Part shown: positions 41,145-49,624 of the stretch, piece by piece
Numbering within the stretch: position 1 is the stretch's first letter
Layout of the letters: the number at the start of each line of letters is the position of its first letter
Source: Pseudomonadota bacterium
GTDB taxonomy: Bacteria; Pseudomonadota; Gammaproteobacteria; Steroidobacterales; Steroidobacteraceae
Direction of reading: 5' to 3'
Length of the DNA stretch: 64,000 nucleotides
Assembly: GCA_963204835.1 (NCBI GenBank)
Contig: CAUJHJ010000048.1
Span: 1-64,000 of the forward strand
Position numbers and translations under genes: made by a program
The notes under the pieces: model-generated
Databases searched by the model: none
What the model was told of the DNA's origin: nothing
Seen by the model: the letters and a program-made list of their open reading frames with translations, nothing else

Positions 41145-42128
41145 GTGGACCACGAACTGCATTTGCTCCTGCCCTTCTACGCCGACTCGCGCGCCGCAGG
41201 AGAACCCGTGGCGCTCGCGGTCGTGTTGCGCACGGCCGGCTCCACCTATCGCAAGCCGGGCGCCTGCATGCTGATCGCGCGCGACGGCCGCTTTGCCGGC
41301 CTGCTGTCCGGCGGCTGCCTCGAGGGTGACCTGCGCGACCACGCCGCGCGCGTCATCGACTCCGGCGGCAGCACGCTCGTCCGCTACGACATGCGCGGCC
41401 CCGACGACTTGCTTTGGGGTCTCGGCAGCGGCTGCGAAGGCGCGATGGACATCCTTCTCGCGCGCGTCGGTCCGGCGGAAGGCTGGCAACCGCTCGAGGC
41501 ACTCGCCACGGCCCACGCCCGCGAGGAGAGTTTTGCTTTCGGGCTCGAGCTGCCGCGTGGCACGGATGCCGCGGCGGGCACGCAAGTCGTGCTCGATCCA
41601 CGCGACGATCCTGGCTTGTTCGTGGTCCGCATCGCCCCCCCTCCCCATGTGCTGCTGCTCGGGGGTGGGCCGGATGCACTGCCCGTCGCGGAACTCGCCC
41701 GCTTCCTCGGCTGGCGCCTCTCGGTGGCCGACCATCGGTCCGCCTATTGCGCGCCCGGGCGCTTTCCCGGATCCACCCGGGTGATTGCCTGTCGTGCGGA
41801 CGAACTCGCGCGGCACTGCGACCTCTCGCGCGTCGATGCCGCGGTCGTCATGAGCCATCACATGGACAGCGACCGGGCGTACCTCGCTGCGCTCGCCGCT
41901 TGTGCCGTGCCGTACGTCGGCCTGCTCGGACCGCAGCCGCGGCGCGAGCGCCTGCTCGCCGAACTCGGCGAACTCGCCGCACCCCTGCACTCGCGCCTGC
42001 GCGCACCCATCGGCCTTGATATCGGGGCGCAATCACCCCGCACGATTGCGCTCGCTATCGCCGCCGAGATCCAGGCGACGCTAGCGGGTCGGGATGGTCG
42101 TTTGTTTACTAGTATTATCAATAAATAA
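41145..42128 (+). CDS. XdhC/CoxI family molybdoenzyme maturation protein
   Basis: This 327-residue protein has the N-terminal XdhC/CoxI domain (VLRTAGSTYRKPGACMLI, GLLSGGCLEGDL, LGSGCEGAMDILL) and a C-terminal Rossmann domain (HVLLLGGGPDALPVAEL, VVMSHHMDSDRAYL, YVGLLGPQPRRERLL). XdhC inserts sulfurated molybdenum cofactor into xanthine dehydrogenase-type enzymes. No such hydroxylase is in the window, but mocA lies 3 kb downstream. The start is GTG; CATAAT nine bases upstream suggests an almost leaderless transcript. Confidence 0.9.
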   Translation: MDHELHLLLPFYADSRAAGEPVALAVVLRTAGSTYRKPGACMLIARDGRFAGLLSGGCLEGDLRDHAARVIDSGGSTLVRYDMRGPDDLLWGLGSGCEGAMDILLARVGPAEGWQPLEALATAHAREESFAFGLELPRGTDAAAGTQVVLDPRDDPGLFVVRIAPPPHVLLLGGGPDALPVAELARFLGWRLSVADHRSAYCAPGRFPGSTRVIACRADELARHCDLSRVDAAVVMSHHMDSDRAYLAALAACAVPYVGLLGPQPRRERLLAELGELAAPLHSRLRAPIGLDIGAQSPRTIALAIAAEIQATLAGRDGRLFTSIINK

Positions 42129-42135
42129 CGATAAT
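42114..42135. repeat. inverted repeat ATTATC-N10-GATAAT before the MFS gene
   Basis: Perfect 6-base arms lie in a locally AT-rich patch spanning the xdhC stop and ending five bases before the transporter ATG. The right arm GATAAT resembles a -10, so this could be an operator over a promoter. No Shine-Dalgarno precedes the ATG. Confidence 0.45.
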
Positions 42136-42140
42136 TACCT

Positions 42141-43436
42141 ATGAAGACTTCTATGCACGCATGGTACGTGGTCGTCGTGCTCATGCTCGCCAATACAGTG
42201 TCCTTCATCGACCGGCTGATACTTTCGCTGCTCGTGACACCGATCAAGATGGAACTGCAGCTCAGCGACACGCAGGTGAGCCTCCTGCAGGGCCTCGCGT
42301 TCGCCCTCTTCTACTGCGTGGCGGGCCTCGCCCTCGGCCGCCTCGCCGATCGCACGAGCCGCAAGTGGATCGTGACCGCGGGCATCGCGACCTGGTGCGT
42401 CATGACTACGCTGTCGGGCACCGCGCGCCACTACTGGCAGTTGTTCCTTTATCGTTTCGGCGTCGGCATCGGCGAAGGCACGCTGTCCCCTTCCGCCTAC
42501 TCGCTGATCGCGTCGTATTTTCCGCGCGAGCGCTTGTCGCTCGCGATCGGCGTCTACAGCCTCGGCATCACCGCAGGCATCGGGCTTGCGTATCTCGGCG
42601 GCGGCGCCGCGATCCATTGGGTGGCGACGCAGGGCGCGATCGTGCTGCCCGGCCTGCCGGCCCTAGAGGGCTGGCGGCTCGTGTTCGCGCTCGTCGGCCT
42701 GCTGGGCCTGCCCGTCGCGGTGCTCATGCTGTTCGTGCGCGAGCCGCCGCGCCCACCGGGCGAACGCAAGGCCAACGTGCGCGAAGTCCTCGCGCACTAT
42801 CGCCGCGAGGCCGGGCGCTACACCTGCGTGATGTTCGGTTACGGCGCCACTTCGATCACGATCTACGCCGTGATGACCTGGACGCCCACGTTCTACCTGC
42901 GCCACTACGGCGCAACCATCACGCAGGCCGCGACGATCCTCGGCGTCATGGCCCTCGCAGGGGGGCTCTCCGGCACCTGGCTCGGCGGCCTGCTGGCGGA
43001 CCGGCTCGAACAGCGCGGCGATCCCCTCGCGAAGTTGCGCGTGCTCTACTGGGGCGCGATGGGCCTCTTGCTGCCGGCCGTGCTCGCGCCGTTCATGCCG
43101 ACCTTGACGGGATCGGCCCTGGTGCTCGCGCTGACCTTCTTTTTCGGTGCCGCCTGCACCGGGCCGGCCGGCGCCTTCGTGCAGTCGATCACGCCGCCTT
43201 CGATGCGCGCGCAGTTCGGCGCCATCTACCTCCTCGCATTGACCCTCGTCGGGGCCACGTTCGGACCGCTGCTGACCGCCCTGTTCACCGATTACGTATT
43301 CCGGGACGAAGCCCTGCTCGGTTACTCGCTGTCGGCGGTGGGCCTCGTGGGCAACGGCCTTGCGCTGTGGCTCCTGCGACGGGCCTACCGCGCCGGCGCG
43401 ACCGCCTTGCAGACAGCGCGGCAGGCCCCGACCTGA
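42141..43436 (+). CDS. Major facilitator superfamily transporter
   Basis: This 431-residue protein has twelve predicted membrane segments. The motif between segments 2 and 3 reads GRLADRTSRKWIV, an MFS motif A variant, with the equivalent GGLLADRLEQRGD in the second half. It resembles the anion/aromatic-acid type of transporter that often accompanies catabolic genes. It lies between xdhC and a Rieske oxygenase, so it may import that enzyme's substrate; this is inferred from position. Confidence 0.9.
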   Translation: MKTSMHAWYVVVVLMLANTVSFIDRLILSLLVTPIKMELQLSDTQVSLLQGLAFALFYCVAGLALGRLADRTSRKWIVTAGIATWCVMTTLSGTARHYWQLFLYRFGVGIGEGTLSPSAYSLIASYFPRERLSLAIGVYSLGITAGIGLAYLGGGAAIHWVATQGAIVLPGLPALEGWRLVFALVGLLGLPVAVLMLFVREPPRPPGERKANVREVLAHYRREAGRYTCVMFGYGATSITIYAVMTWTPTFYLRHYGATITQAATILGVMALAGGLSGTWLGGLLADRLEQRGDPLAKLRVLYWGAMGLLLPAVLAPFMPTLTGSALVLALTFFFGAACTGPAGAFVQSITPPSMRAQFGAIYLLALTLVGATFGPLLTALFTDYVFRDEALLGYSLSAVGLVGNGLALWLLRRAYRAGATALQTARQAPT

Positions 43437-43478
43437 CAATTCTTTGCACCGGGCCGCATACTCTGCGGCAGGCGGGTT

Positions 43479-43487
43479 TGCTAAGGT
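43479..43487 (+). promoter_or_regulatory. possible extended -10 of the Rieske gene, leaderless spacing
   Basis: TGC-TAAGGT is followed by six bases and the ATG of the Rieske oxygenase. There is no Shine-Dalgarno. The hexamer is a four-of-six match. It is listed because the spacing is identical to that at icd and at 44714. Confidence 0.35.
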
Positions 43488-43493
43488 TTCGCC

Positions 43494-44675
43494 ATGTTCA
43501 TCAACTTCTGGTATCCCGTCATCCGCTCGGCTGAGCTCGGCACGACGCCACAGCGAGTGCGCATTCTTTCGCACAACTTCGTCGTGTTCCGCGACGCACA
43601 GGGCAAGCCCGCCGTGCTCTCGGACACCTGCGTGCACCGCGGCGGCTCGCTGTCGGGCGGCAAGTGCAAGGATGACGGCACGGTGCAGTGCCCCTACCAC
43701 GGCTGGCGCTTCAACCGCGACGGCCAGTGCACCCGCATCCCCTCGCTCGGCATCAATGCGAAGATCCCGACGCGCGCACGCGTGGACGCCTATCCGGTCG
43801 AGGAGCGCTACGGCATCGTGCACGCCTTCCTCGGCGACCTGCCCGAGGCCGAACGGCCGCCGATCATGCCGATCTTCGAGGCCGACGACCCGAACTGGCG
43901 CTCGCATTCGATCTCGTTCGAAGTGCCTTATCACTACGAACGATCGATAGAGAACGGCCTCGACCCCGCGCACAACGAGTACGTGCATACGACCCACGGC
44001 CACCAGGGCGAGCGCGAGAGCGAGTACAAGGTCAACGAGCTCGAGCCCTCGCAGGACAACCCCTGGGGCTACGGCTTCATGCACACCTACGACGCGCCAC
44101 CGCTGCGCAACGGCGTGTTGCGCTTCTCGCGCAGGAAGGGCGGCAAGATGCAGGCAGGCTCGGGTACCTACGGCCCGAACCAGATGTGGACCCACATCAA
44201 CATTTCGCCGACCAAGTCGATGCGCCAGTACCTGTTCGAAGCGCCGATCGACGAGCGCCATACGCGCGTGTTCCTGGTGACCTACCGGAACATCGTCTTC
44301 TTCAAGGGCGGCCTGCTCTCGAAACTCAACAACTGGCTGGACAGGAAGGTCACCGTCCGCAACCTGTTCGTCGCGAGCCAGGACATCACCGTGGTCAAGC
44401 AGCTGCAGCCGGTACTGACCCCGCCCTCGACCGCGCGCGAGTTGATGATGCCGGCCGACAGGATCATCGCGCAGTATCGCGAGAAGCTCGACGAATTCGA
44501 GGTCAAGGGCTGGCGCATCGACATGGAGCGCATCAAGCGGGATTACGAGCGCGGCAACGTGATCTACGCGATCCCGTCCCCGGCGCGCCGCGAGTCGAAG
44601 GGCTGGGTGCTGGAGTCGATCCCGCTCGTGGCCGCTGCCGATCCCGGCAAGGTCGCGCACCTCGTCACGGGCTGA
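43494..44675 (+). CDS. Rieske non-heme iron oxygenase, alpha subunit
   Basis: This 393-residue oxygenase has a Rieske 2Fe-2S centre C46-x-H48-x17-C66-x2-H69 and mononuclear iron ligands in ENGLDPAHNEYVH (D157 bridging position, H160, H165). The layout matches the vanillate demethylase / pheophorbide-oxygenase-like group acting on aromatic or polycyclic substrates. No ferredoxin or reductase partner is adjacent, so electron supply must come from elsewhere. An MFS transporter lies just upstream. The substrate is unknown. Confidence 0.92.
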   Translation: MFINFWYPVIRSAELGTTPQRVRILSHNFVVFRDAQGKPAVLSDTCVHRGGSLSGGKCKDDGTVQCPYHGWRFNRDGQCTRIPSLGINAKIPTRARVDAYPVEERYGIVHAFLGDLPEAERPPIMPIFEADDPNWRSHSISFEVPYHYERSIENGLDPAHNEYVHTTHGHQGERESEYKVNELEPSQDNPWGYGFMHTYDAPPLRNGVLRFSRRKGGKMQAGSGTYGPNQMWTHINISPTKSMRQYLFEAPIDERHTRVFLVTYRNIVFFKGGLLSKLNNWLDRKVTVRNLFVASQDITVVKQLQPVLTPPSTARELMMPADRIIAQYREKLDEFEVKGWRIDMERIKRDYERGNVIYAIPSPARRESKGWVLESIPLVAAADPGKVAHLVTG

Positions 44676-44686
44676 GCCTGCACACC

Positions 44687-44717
44687 CCATGGTCGCACTG
44701 CTACAGTGCGACCATGG
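44687..44717. repeat. perfect 14-bp palindrome (triloop) over a promoter and start codon
   Basis: CCATGGTCGCACTG, CTA, CAGTGCGACCATGG forms perfect 14-base arms 11 bases after the Rieske stop. The right arm contains the ATG of the next gene (44714), and the centre contains TGC-TACAGT six bases before that ATG. As DNA it could be an operator over a leaderless promoter. As RNA read through from upstream it would bury the start codon. No U-tract follows. Confidence 0.85.
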
Positions 44718-45247
44718 ATGAACTCGCCATATTGCGCGACCAGGTCGCCACCGAGCGCCGCCACCTCGCGGCGCTGAAGCAAGCTTGCCGCGCCGCCCTG
44801 CAATCTTCGACCGATGCGCCCGGCAAGGCCGCGCTCTGCCGTGCGGCCGCCGCCTATCTTGCCTACGGCGGCCATCGCCTGCTTGCGCAGGACCAGGCCC
44901 ACTGCCTGCTGCTGCGCCCACGCGTATCGCGCGCAGATGCGGCAAGCCATGCCTTGCTCGATGACCTCGAATCGGCCCTGCAACGCGCACGCGTCGCACT
45001 GCAGGCGCTCGAATCTGCCACGGACCCCGTAGCGGGTGTCCGCGATTATCTCGACTTCATCGACGCGGTGCTCGGCAAGCGCCGCCACGGACTCGAGGCT
45101 CTGTTCCAGATGCACTATACGATCGAGGACTGGCGCGCAGCGTCTTTCGTCGATGCCGACAGCATCCTCGAGGAACGCGAGCGGTACGCCGCGGTGCGCG
45201 GCGCGTTTCCGGCCGGCCTCGAGCCGGGTGCCGGGGTCACGGCCTGA
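44714..45247 (+). CDS. Helical protein of unknown function
   Basis: This 177-residue protein is predicted to be almost all helix, acidic and soluble, without a signal peptide. Blocks such as LRDQVATERRHLAALKQACR and LLDDLESALQRARVALQAL suggest coiled or bundled helices. Five histidines are scattered without a hemerythrin pattern I can confirm. It lies between the Rieske gene and mocA. The ATG sits inside the palindrome at 44687. Alternative starts downstream are not better. Not recognised. Confidence 0.6.
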   Translation: MDELAILRDQVATERRHLAALKQACRAALQSSTDAPGKAALCRAAAAYLAYGGHRLLAQDQAHCLLLRPRVSRADAASHALLDDLESALQRARVALQALESATDPVAGVRDYLDFIDAVLGKRRHGLEALFQMHYTIEDWRAASFVDADSILEERERYAAVRGAFPAGLEPGAGVTA

Positions 45248-45256
45248 CGGGGTCGC

Positions 45257-45871
45257 GTGGATTTCCCGTCCGCAGAGGCGCCCACCCTGCACGCGGTCGT
45301 GCTCGCCGCTGGCGCCTCCACCCGGTTTGGCTCGCCGAAACAACTCGTGCGCATCGATGGCAGGCCGCTGCTGCATGCTGTCGTTGGCCGCGCGGTCGAA
45401 GTGGCTGGGCATTCGGTCACGGTCGTGCTCGGCGCGCATGCGACCCAACTGACACCGCTCCTGCGCCACACGCCTGCTTCCGTGGTGGTCAACCGCGAAT
45501 GGCAGGAAGGCATGGCGAGCTCTATCCGCAGCGGCATGTCCCAGGTGCCCGGCGCGGCCGATGGTGTGCTGCTGGTCCTGGCCGACCAGCCGGGTGTCAG
45601 CAGCGAGGACCTGCGACGCCTTGCAGGCGCCTGGCGGCGCCAACCGGATTCGATCCTCGCCGCGCAGTACAGCGGCATCCTCGGGGTGCCCGCGATCTTT
45701 CCGCGCTGGGCGTTTCGCGATCTCGCCGAACTGCGCGGCGATCGCGGCGCGCAATTGCTGCTCAAGCGCTACATCGACCGGGTCGCGCGGCTGCCGATGC
45801 CTTCCGCCGCGGTCGACATCGATACGCCCGAGGACCTGCTCGCGATCGAGCCGGGCAAGGAGGCCCGCTGA
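45257..45871 (+). CDS. mocA: Molybdenum cofactor cytidylyltransferase (MocA-like)
   Basis: This 204-residue nucleotidyltransferase has the signature VLAAGASTRFGSPKQLV (residues 15-31) and LADQP near 110. MocA makes molybdopterin cytosine dinucleotide for xanthine dehydrogenase-family enzymes, fitting xdhC upstream. The related NboR/MobA-type enzymes use GTP, but the GSPKQL spelling favours MocA. GTG start, nine bases after the preceding stop. Confidence 0.88.
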   Translation: MDFPSAEAPTLHAVVLAAGASTRFGSPKQLVRIDGRPLLHAVVGRAVEVAGHSVTVVLGAHATQLTPLLRHTPASVVVNREWQEGMASSIRSGMSQVPGAADGVLLVLADQPGVSSEDLRRLAGAWRRQPDSILAAQYSGILGVPAIFPRWAFRDLAELRGDRGAQLLLKRYIDRVARLPMPSAAVDIDTPEDLLAIEPGKEAR

Positions 45872-45919
45872 TGGCTCACCCTCCGTCAACCCCGCCGGGT
45901 CCGGGGCGTTGAAGGCAGC

Positions 45920-46987
45920 ATGACAAACGCATGCCGCCGGCCGGCCGTGATCAGCCGGGGTCCGTGGACCGCACCATTGACCCTGACCCTGCTCGTGCTC
46001 GCCGGCTGCGGCGGTGGCGGCGACAGTCCGGTCGTAGGGGCCCCATCCCCTCCGCCGGCGACGACACCCACGCTGGAGCAGCGCAGCGCCGCCGCGGCCC
46101 AGACCGCGCAAAGCGATGGCAATCCGTGCGCCCCGATACGTCCCTTCTACTGGGAGATCGGCGACCGCAATGCGCGGGCCGCCTCGGGATCCATTGCCGT
46201 GGCAGGCAATCCGCCTGCCTACACCGCCGACAGCACGATGCCAATCGCGTCGGCTTCCAAGTGGATCTACGGCGCGTACGTGGCGCAGCGGCGCGCCGGC
46301 TCCCTGACCGACGAAGACATCCGCTTCCTGACCTTTCGCAGCGGTTACACGAGCTTCAGCCGCTGCCTGCCATCGCAGACGGTCGATGGGTGCGTCGGTT
46401 ACGCCGACAACGGCGTTTACCACCCGGCCGCCGACGGGCTCTTCTCCTACGGCGGCGGGCACATGCAGAAACACGCCAGCCTGATCGGTCTCGGAACCAT
46501 GGACAGCGGAGCGCTCGCCACCGAGGTCCGCGCGAAGCTCGGCACCGACATCGAACTCGGCTACTCGCAGCCCCAGCTGGCCGGGGGCATCTTCACTTCC
46601 GCTGCCAACTATGCGCGCTTCCTGCGCAAGCTCCTGGGGGGCGAACTCATCCTCGGCAGCCTGCTCGGGTCCCATGCGGTCTGCACCAATCCCGCCACCT
46701 GTCCGCAGGCGCTCAACGCACCCGTGCCGGGCAATGAAAGCTGGAGCTATTCGCTGGGCCACTGGGTGGAAACGGACCCGGCCGTCGGCGACGGCGCCTT
46801 CAGCAGCGCCGGCGCATTCGGCTTCTACCCGTGGATCGATGCAAGCCGCTCCTGGTACGGGATCATCGCCCGACAGCAGGCGCCCGCCCCAGGCACCGAT
46901 GAAGACGAGAGCCTCGGCGAAGGCGCGCGGTCCGTGCAGTGCGGCCGCCTCATTCGCAAGGCGTGGATCAGCGGCATCGCGCAGTGA
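45920..46987 (+). CDS. Lipoprotein with serine-hydrolase (beta-lactamase-like) features
   Basis: This 355-residue protein has a lipobox (LLVLAGC, cysteine near residue 30) followed by a glycine/proline/threonine-rich linker. The body contains ASASKWIYGAYV, an S-x-x-K motif like the class C beta-lactamase/DD-peptidase fold, and YSLGHWV as a possible later motif. Six further cysteines could form disulfides. It is probably outer-membrane anchored. Catalytic competence is not certain. It lies last in the run after mocA. Confidence 0.7.
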   Translation: MTNACRRPAVISRGPWTAPLTLTLLVLAGCGGGGDSPVVGAPSPPPATTPTLEQRSAAAAQTAQSDGNPCAPIRPFYWEIGDRNARAASGSIAVAGNPPAYTADSTMPIASASKWIYGAYVAQRRAGSLTDEDIRFLTFRSGYTSFSRCLPSQTVDGCVGYADNGVYHPAADGLFSYGGGHMQKHASLIGLGTMDSGALATEVRAKLGTDIELGYSQPQLAGGIFTSAANYARFLRKLLGGELILGSLLGSHAVCTNPATCPQALNAPVPGNESWSYSLGHWVETDPAVGDGAFSSAGAFGFYPWIDASRSWYGIIARQQAPAPGTDEDESLGEGARSVQCGRLIRKAWISGIAQ

Positions 46988-46997
46988 CGCAAGTCCC

Positions 46998-47015
46998 GCC
47001 GGCCGAAGGCCCGGC
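46998..47015. terminator. hairpin between convergent genes
   Basis: GCCGGCC pairs with GGC-CCGGC around a GAA loop with one bulge, filling the 28-base gap between the lipoprotein stop and the yjdF-like stop. No U-tract is present on either strand. Confidence 0.3.
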
Positions 47016-47699
47016 TCACAGGGGTGCGCGCCTTTTCACCCGCAGGCTTTCCTGCCACTCGCGCGCGAAATCGCGCTGGCAGCGGTAGTTCACCGCCGCC
47101 GTCACGCACATTGCGATCAGCGCCCCGAGGCTCGCGAGCGCCATGTCCTTCTGCGCATCCCAGGGATCGCCCTGGCTGCCGAGGAATGCGGCGCCGAGGT
47201 CACCGCCGAAGACGACCGCCGCGGCCCACTCGACCATTTCGTAGAGCGCGGAGCTCGACATCGTGAGGTCGAGCGGCAGGAAGTAGCCCCAGAAACCCTT
47301 GACGGCGGCGACCCGCAGGAACAGTTCGCGGATCGGATAGGCGAGCAGCAGCCCATAACCGAAGTGCACCATCCGGTCGAAGTTGTTCCGTTCCCAGCCG
47401 AACAGCGCGTCGATCGAGAAGCCGAGCATCCGTCGCGACCAGTCGTCGTACGGGACTTCGGAGTAGGTGTAGTGCGCGCCGATCGTGTGCAAGGCGAGGA
47501 ACGTGAAGATCAGCGCGTATGAAGTGCGCGACAGCGGGAACGATCGCCACGTGGCGGCGAGCAACGCGATCGCCGCGACAGCCAGCGCATTTTCGAGCAA
47601 CCAGTCGCTGCGGTTGAACGGCTCGATGGCAAGCGGCAGCCAGAGCGCGAACCAGGCGAGGAGCAGCGCGAGGGCGAAGCGGCCATTCGACTGCATCAC
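47016..47699 (-). CDS. DUF2238 (YjdF-like) membrane protein
   Basis: This 227-residue protein has about six hydrophobic segments. The block FDRMVHFGYGLLLAYP and the SSSALYEMVEWAAAVVFGGDLG stretch are characteristic of the DUF2238/YjdF family. Its function is unknown. The start overlaps the biotin carboxylase stop by four bases, so it is translated with that gene. Confidence 0.9.
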   Translation of the reverse strand: MMQSNGRFALALLLAWFALWLPLAIEPFNRSDWLLENALAVAAIALLAATWRSFPLSRTSYALIFTFLALHTIGAHYTYSEVPYDDWSRRMLGFSIDALFGWERNNFDRMVHFGYGLLLAYPIRELFLRVAAVKGFWGYFLPLDLTMSSSALYEMVEWAAAVVFGGDLGAAFLGSQGDPWDAQKDMALASLGALIAMCVTAAVNYRCQRDFAREWQESLRVKRRAPL

Positions 47700-49624
47700 C
47701 CGGCGGCCTCCCCTTCGATCGACAGCAGCCGCTCGCCTTCCCGCACGCGCTGGCCGGCGCGCACGTCGACGGCGGTCACGCGCCCCGCCACGGCTGCCCG
47801 CAAGGTGTGCTCCATTTTCATCGCCTCGAGCACTACGAGCGGCTGGCCGCGCTCGACCTGGCTGCCCTCCGTCACCTTGATGTCGAGTACCGCTCCGGGC
47901 ATGGGCGCAAGCACTTGCCCGCCGCCGCCCATCGCCTCCGCCGGAGTACCCTTCGCGACGCGTGCCAGGCGGAAGAACTCGCCGTCGAGCCAGACGCGGA
48001 CCTCATCGGGAAGGACCGCCACTTCCACCGGGGGTTCGTTGCCGGCTATCGCGCCATCGGCAAGGCCAGGCGTTCCCGCCAACGGCGCCACCACCACGAG
48101 CGGCTTCTCCACGCCCGGCAGCATGAACCTCACCTCGGTCTCACCCGGCCCCTGCACGCGCCAACCGTCCGTCGCGGCCCAGGGATCGAGGGCAGCGCCC
48201 GCCGTGGGCGTGAGCAGCGCGATCGCCGCGAGCCCTGCGGCGCGCCCGCACTGCGCGGCGTGATCCGGCAGCAGCGCATCGCCCCGCGCGTCGATCAGGC
48301 CCGTCGTCATGCGGCCGGCGCGGAAATCGGCGTCGCGCGAAAGCGCCACGAGCGCGGCGAGGTTCGTGGTCACGCCTTCCACGCGGCTCGCGAGCAGCGC
48401 GACCTCGAGTTCCCGCAGGGCGGCCTCGCGGGAACTCCCATGGACGATCACTTTCGCGAGCAACGCGTCGTAATCGGTAACTACCCGGTCGCCCTGCTCG
48501 ACGGCCGCATCGACACGCACGGCGCCACCGGGCCAACGCAGCACTTCCACGCGCCCGCCGGCCGGCAAGTAACCATTGCGCGGATCCTCCGCGTAGACGC
48601 GCGCCTCGAAGGCATGGCCGCGCGGTGCTGCCGGTCGCGCAGGCAAGGGCTCGCCCGCAGCCACCCGCAACTGCCATTCGACGAGGTCGATGCCGAGCAC
48701 CGCCTCAGTGACCGGGTGTTCAACCTGCAGGCGCGTGTTCATTTCGAGGAACCAGCCCTCCTCGCCCGCCACGATGAACTCCACAGTGCCCGCATTCTCA
48801 TAGCCGACCGCCTGGGCCGCCCGCACTGCGGCCTGGTGCAGCCGCTCGCGCAAGGCCACGGAAAGCCCCGGGGCGGGACACTCCTCGATCACCTTCTGGT
48901 AGCGGCGCTGCAGGGAGCAATCGCGCTCGTACAGGTGCAGGCAGTTGCCGTGGCGATCCGCGATCACCTGCACTTCGACATGCCGCGGCGACTCGATGTA
49001 GCGCTCGAGCAGCAGCCGGCCATCGCCAAACGCGCGCTCGGCCTCGCCGCGCGCGGCCGATATCGCGGCCGGAACTTCGGCCAGGCTGCGCGCCACGCGC
49101 ATGCCCTTGCCGCCGCCGCCTGCGATCGCCTTCACGAGCAGCGGGAAGCCGACGCGTTCGGCCTCGCGGCACAGCGTGGCCTCGTCCTGGACTTCACCCT
49201 GCCAGCCCGGCACCACCGGCACGCCCGCGGCGCGCATCAGCGCCTTCGCCTCGTCCTTGCGGCCCATCGCACGCATCGCCGCGCCGCCCGGGCCGACGAA
49301 CACGATGCCGGCCACCGCACAGGCGTCGGCAAAATCCGCGTTCTGCGACAGGAAACCGTAGCCGGGGTGGATGGCATCCGCGCCACTTTCGCGGGCGGCG
49401 CGCAACACGGCCTCGATGTCGAGGTAACTCTCGCGCGCCGCCGCCGGGCCGACGCGCACGGCGAGGTCGGCACTGCGTACGTGCAGCGCATCCACGTCGG
49501 CGTCGGAATGGATCGCGACCGTGCGCATGCCGAGCCGGTCCGCCGTGCGCATCACGCGGCAGGCGATCTCACCGCGGTTTGCGACCAGCAGCGTGCGCAG
49601 CGGCCTCGCGACCGGACTACTCAT
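47696..49624 (-). CDS. Biotin-dependent acyl-CoA carboxylase alpha subunit, probably methylcrotonyl-CoA
   Basis: This 642-residue protein has an N-terminal biotin carboxylase ([24 protein letters not shown] loop [21 protein letters not shown]) and a C-terminal biotinyl domain with EAMKMEH. The length fits MCC or PCC alpha chains. Directly upstream is isovaleryl-CoA dehydrogenase, so methylcrotonyl-CoA carboxylase (liuD) of leucine degradation is likely. The carboxyltransferase beta chain is absent nearby. The start overlaps the dehydrogenase stop by eight bases. Confidence 0.88.
   Translation of the reverse strand: MSSPVARPLRTLLVANRGEIACRVMRTADRLGMRTVAIHSDADVDALHVRSADLAVRVGPAAARESYLDIEAVLRAARESGADAIHPGYGFLSQNADFADACAVAGIVFVGPGGAAMRAMGRKDEAKALMRAAGVPVVPGWQGEVQDEATLCREAERVGFPLLVKAIAGGGGKGMRVARSLAEVPAAISAARGEAERAFGDGRLLLERYIESPRHVEVQVIADRHGNCLHLYERDCSLQRRYQKVIEECPAPGLSVALRERLHQAAVRAAQAVGYENAGTVEFIVAGEEGWFLEMNTRLQVEHPVTEAVLGIDLVEWQLRVAAGEPLPARPAAPRGHAFEARVYAEDPRNGYLPAGGRVEVLRWPGGAVRVDAAVEQGDRVVTDYDALLAKVIVHGSSREAALRELEVALLASRVEGVTTNLAALVALSRDADFRAGRMTTGLIDARGDALLPDHAAQCGRAAGLAAIALLTPTAGAALDPWAATDGWRVQGPGETEVRFMLPGVEKPLVVVAPLAGTPGLADGAIAGNEPPVEVAVLPDEVRVWLDGEFFRLARVAKGTPAEAMGGGGQVLAPMPGAVLDIKVTEGSQVERGQPLVVLEAMKMEHTLRAAVAGRVTAVDVRAGQRVREGERLLSIEGEAAG

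Noticed and set aside
44714-45247. Hemerythrin assignment for the helical unknown
   Set aside because: Histidines do not follow the H-HxxxE-HxxxH-HxxxxD pattern.
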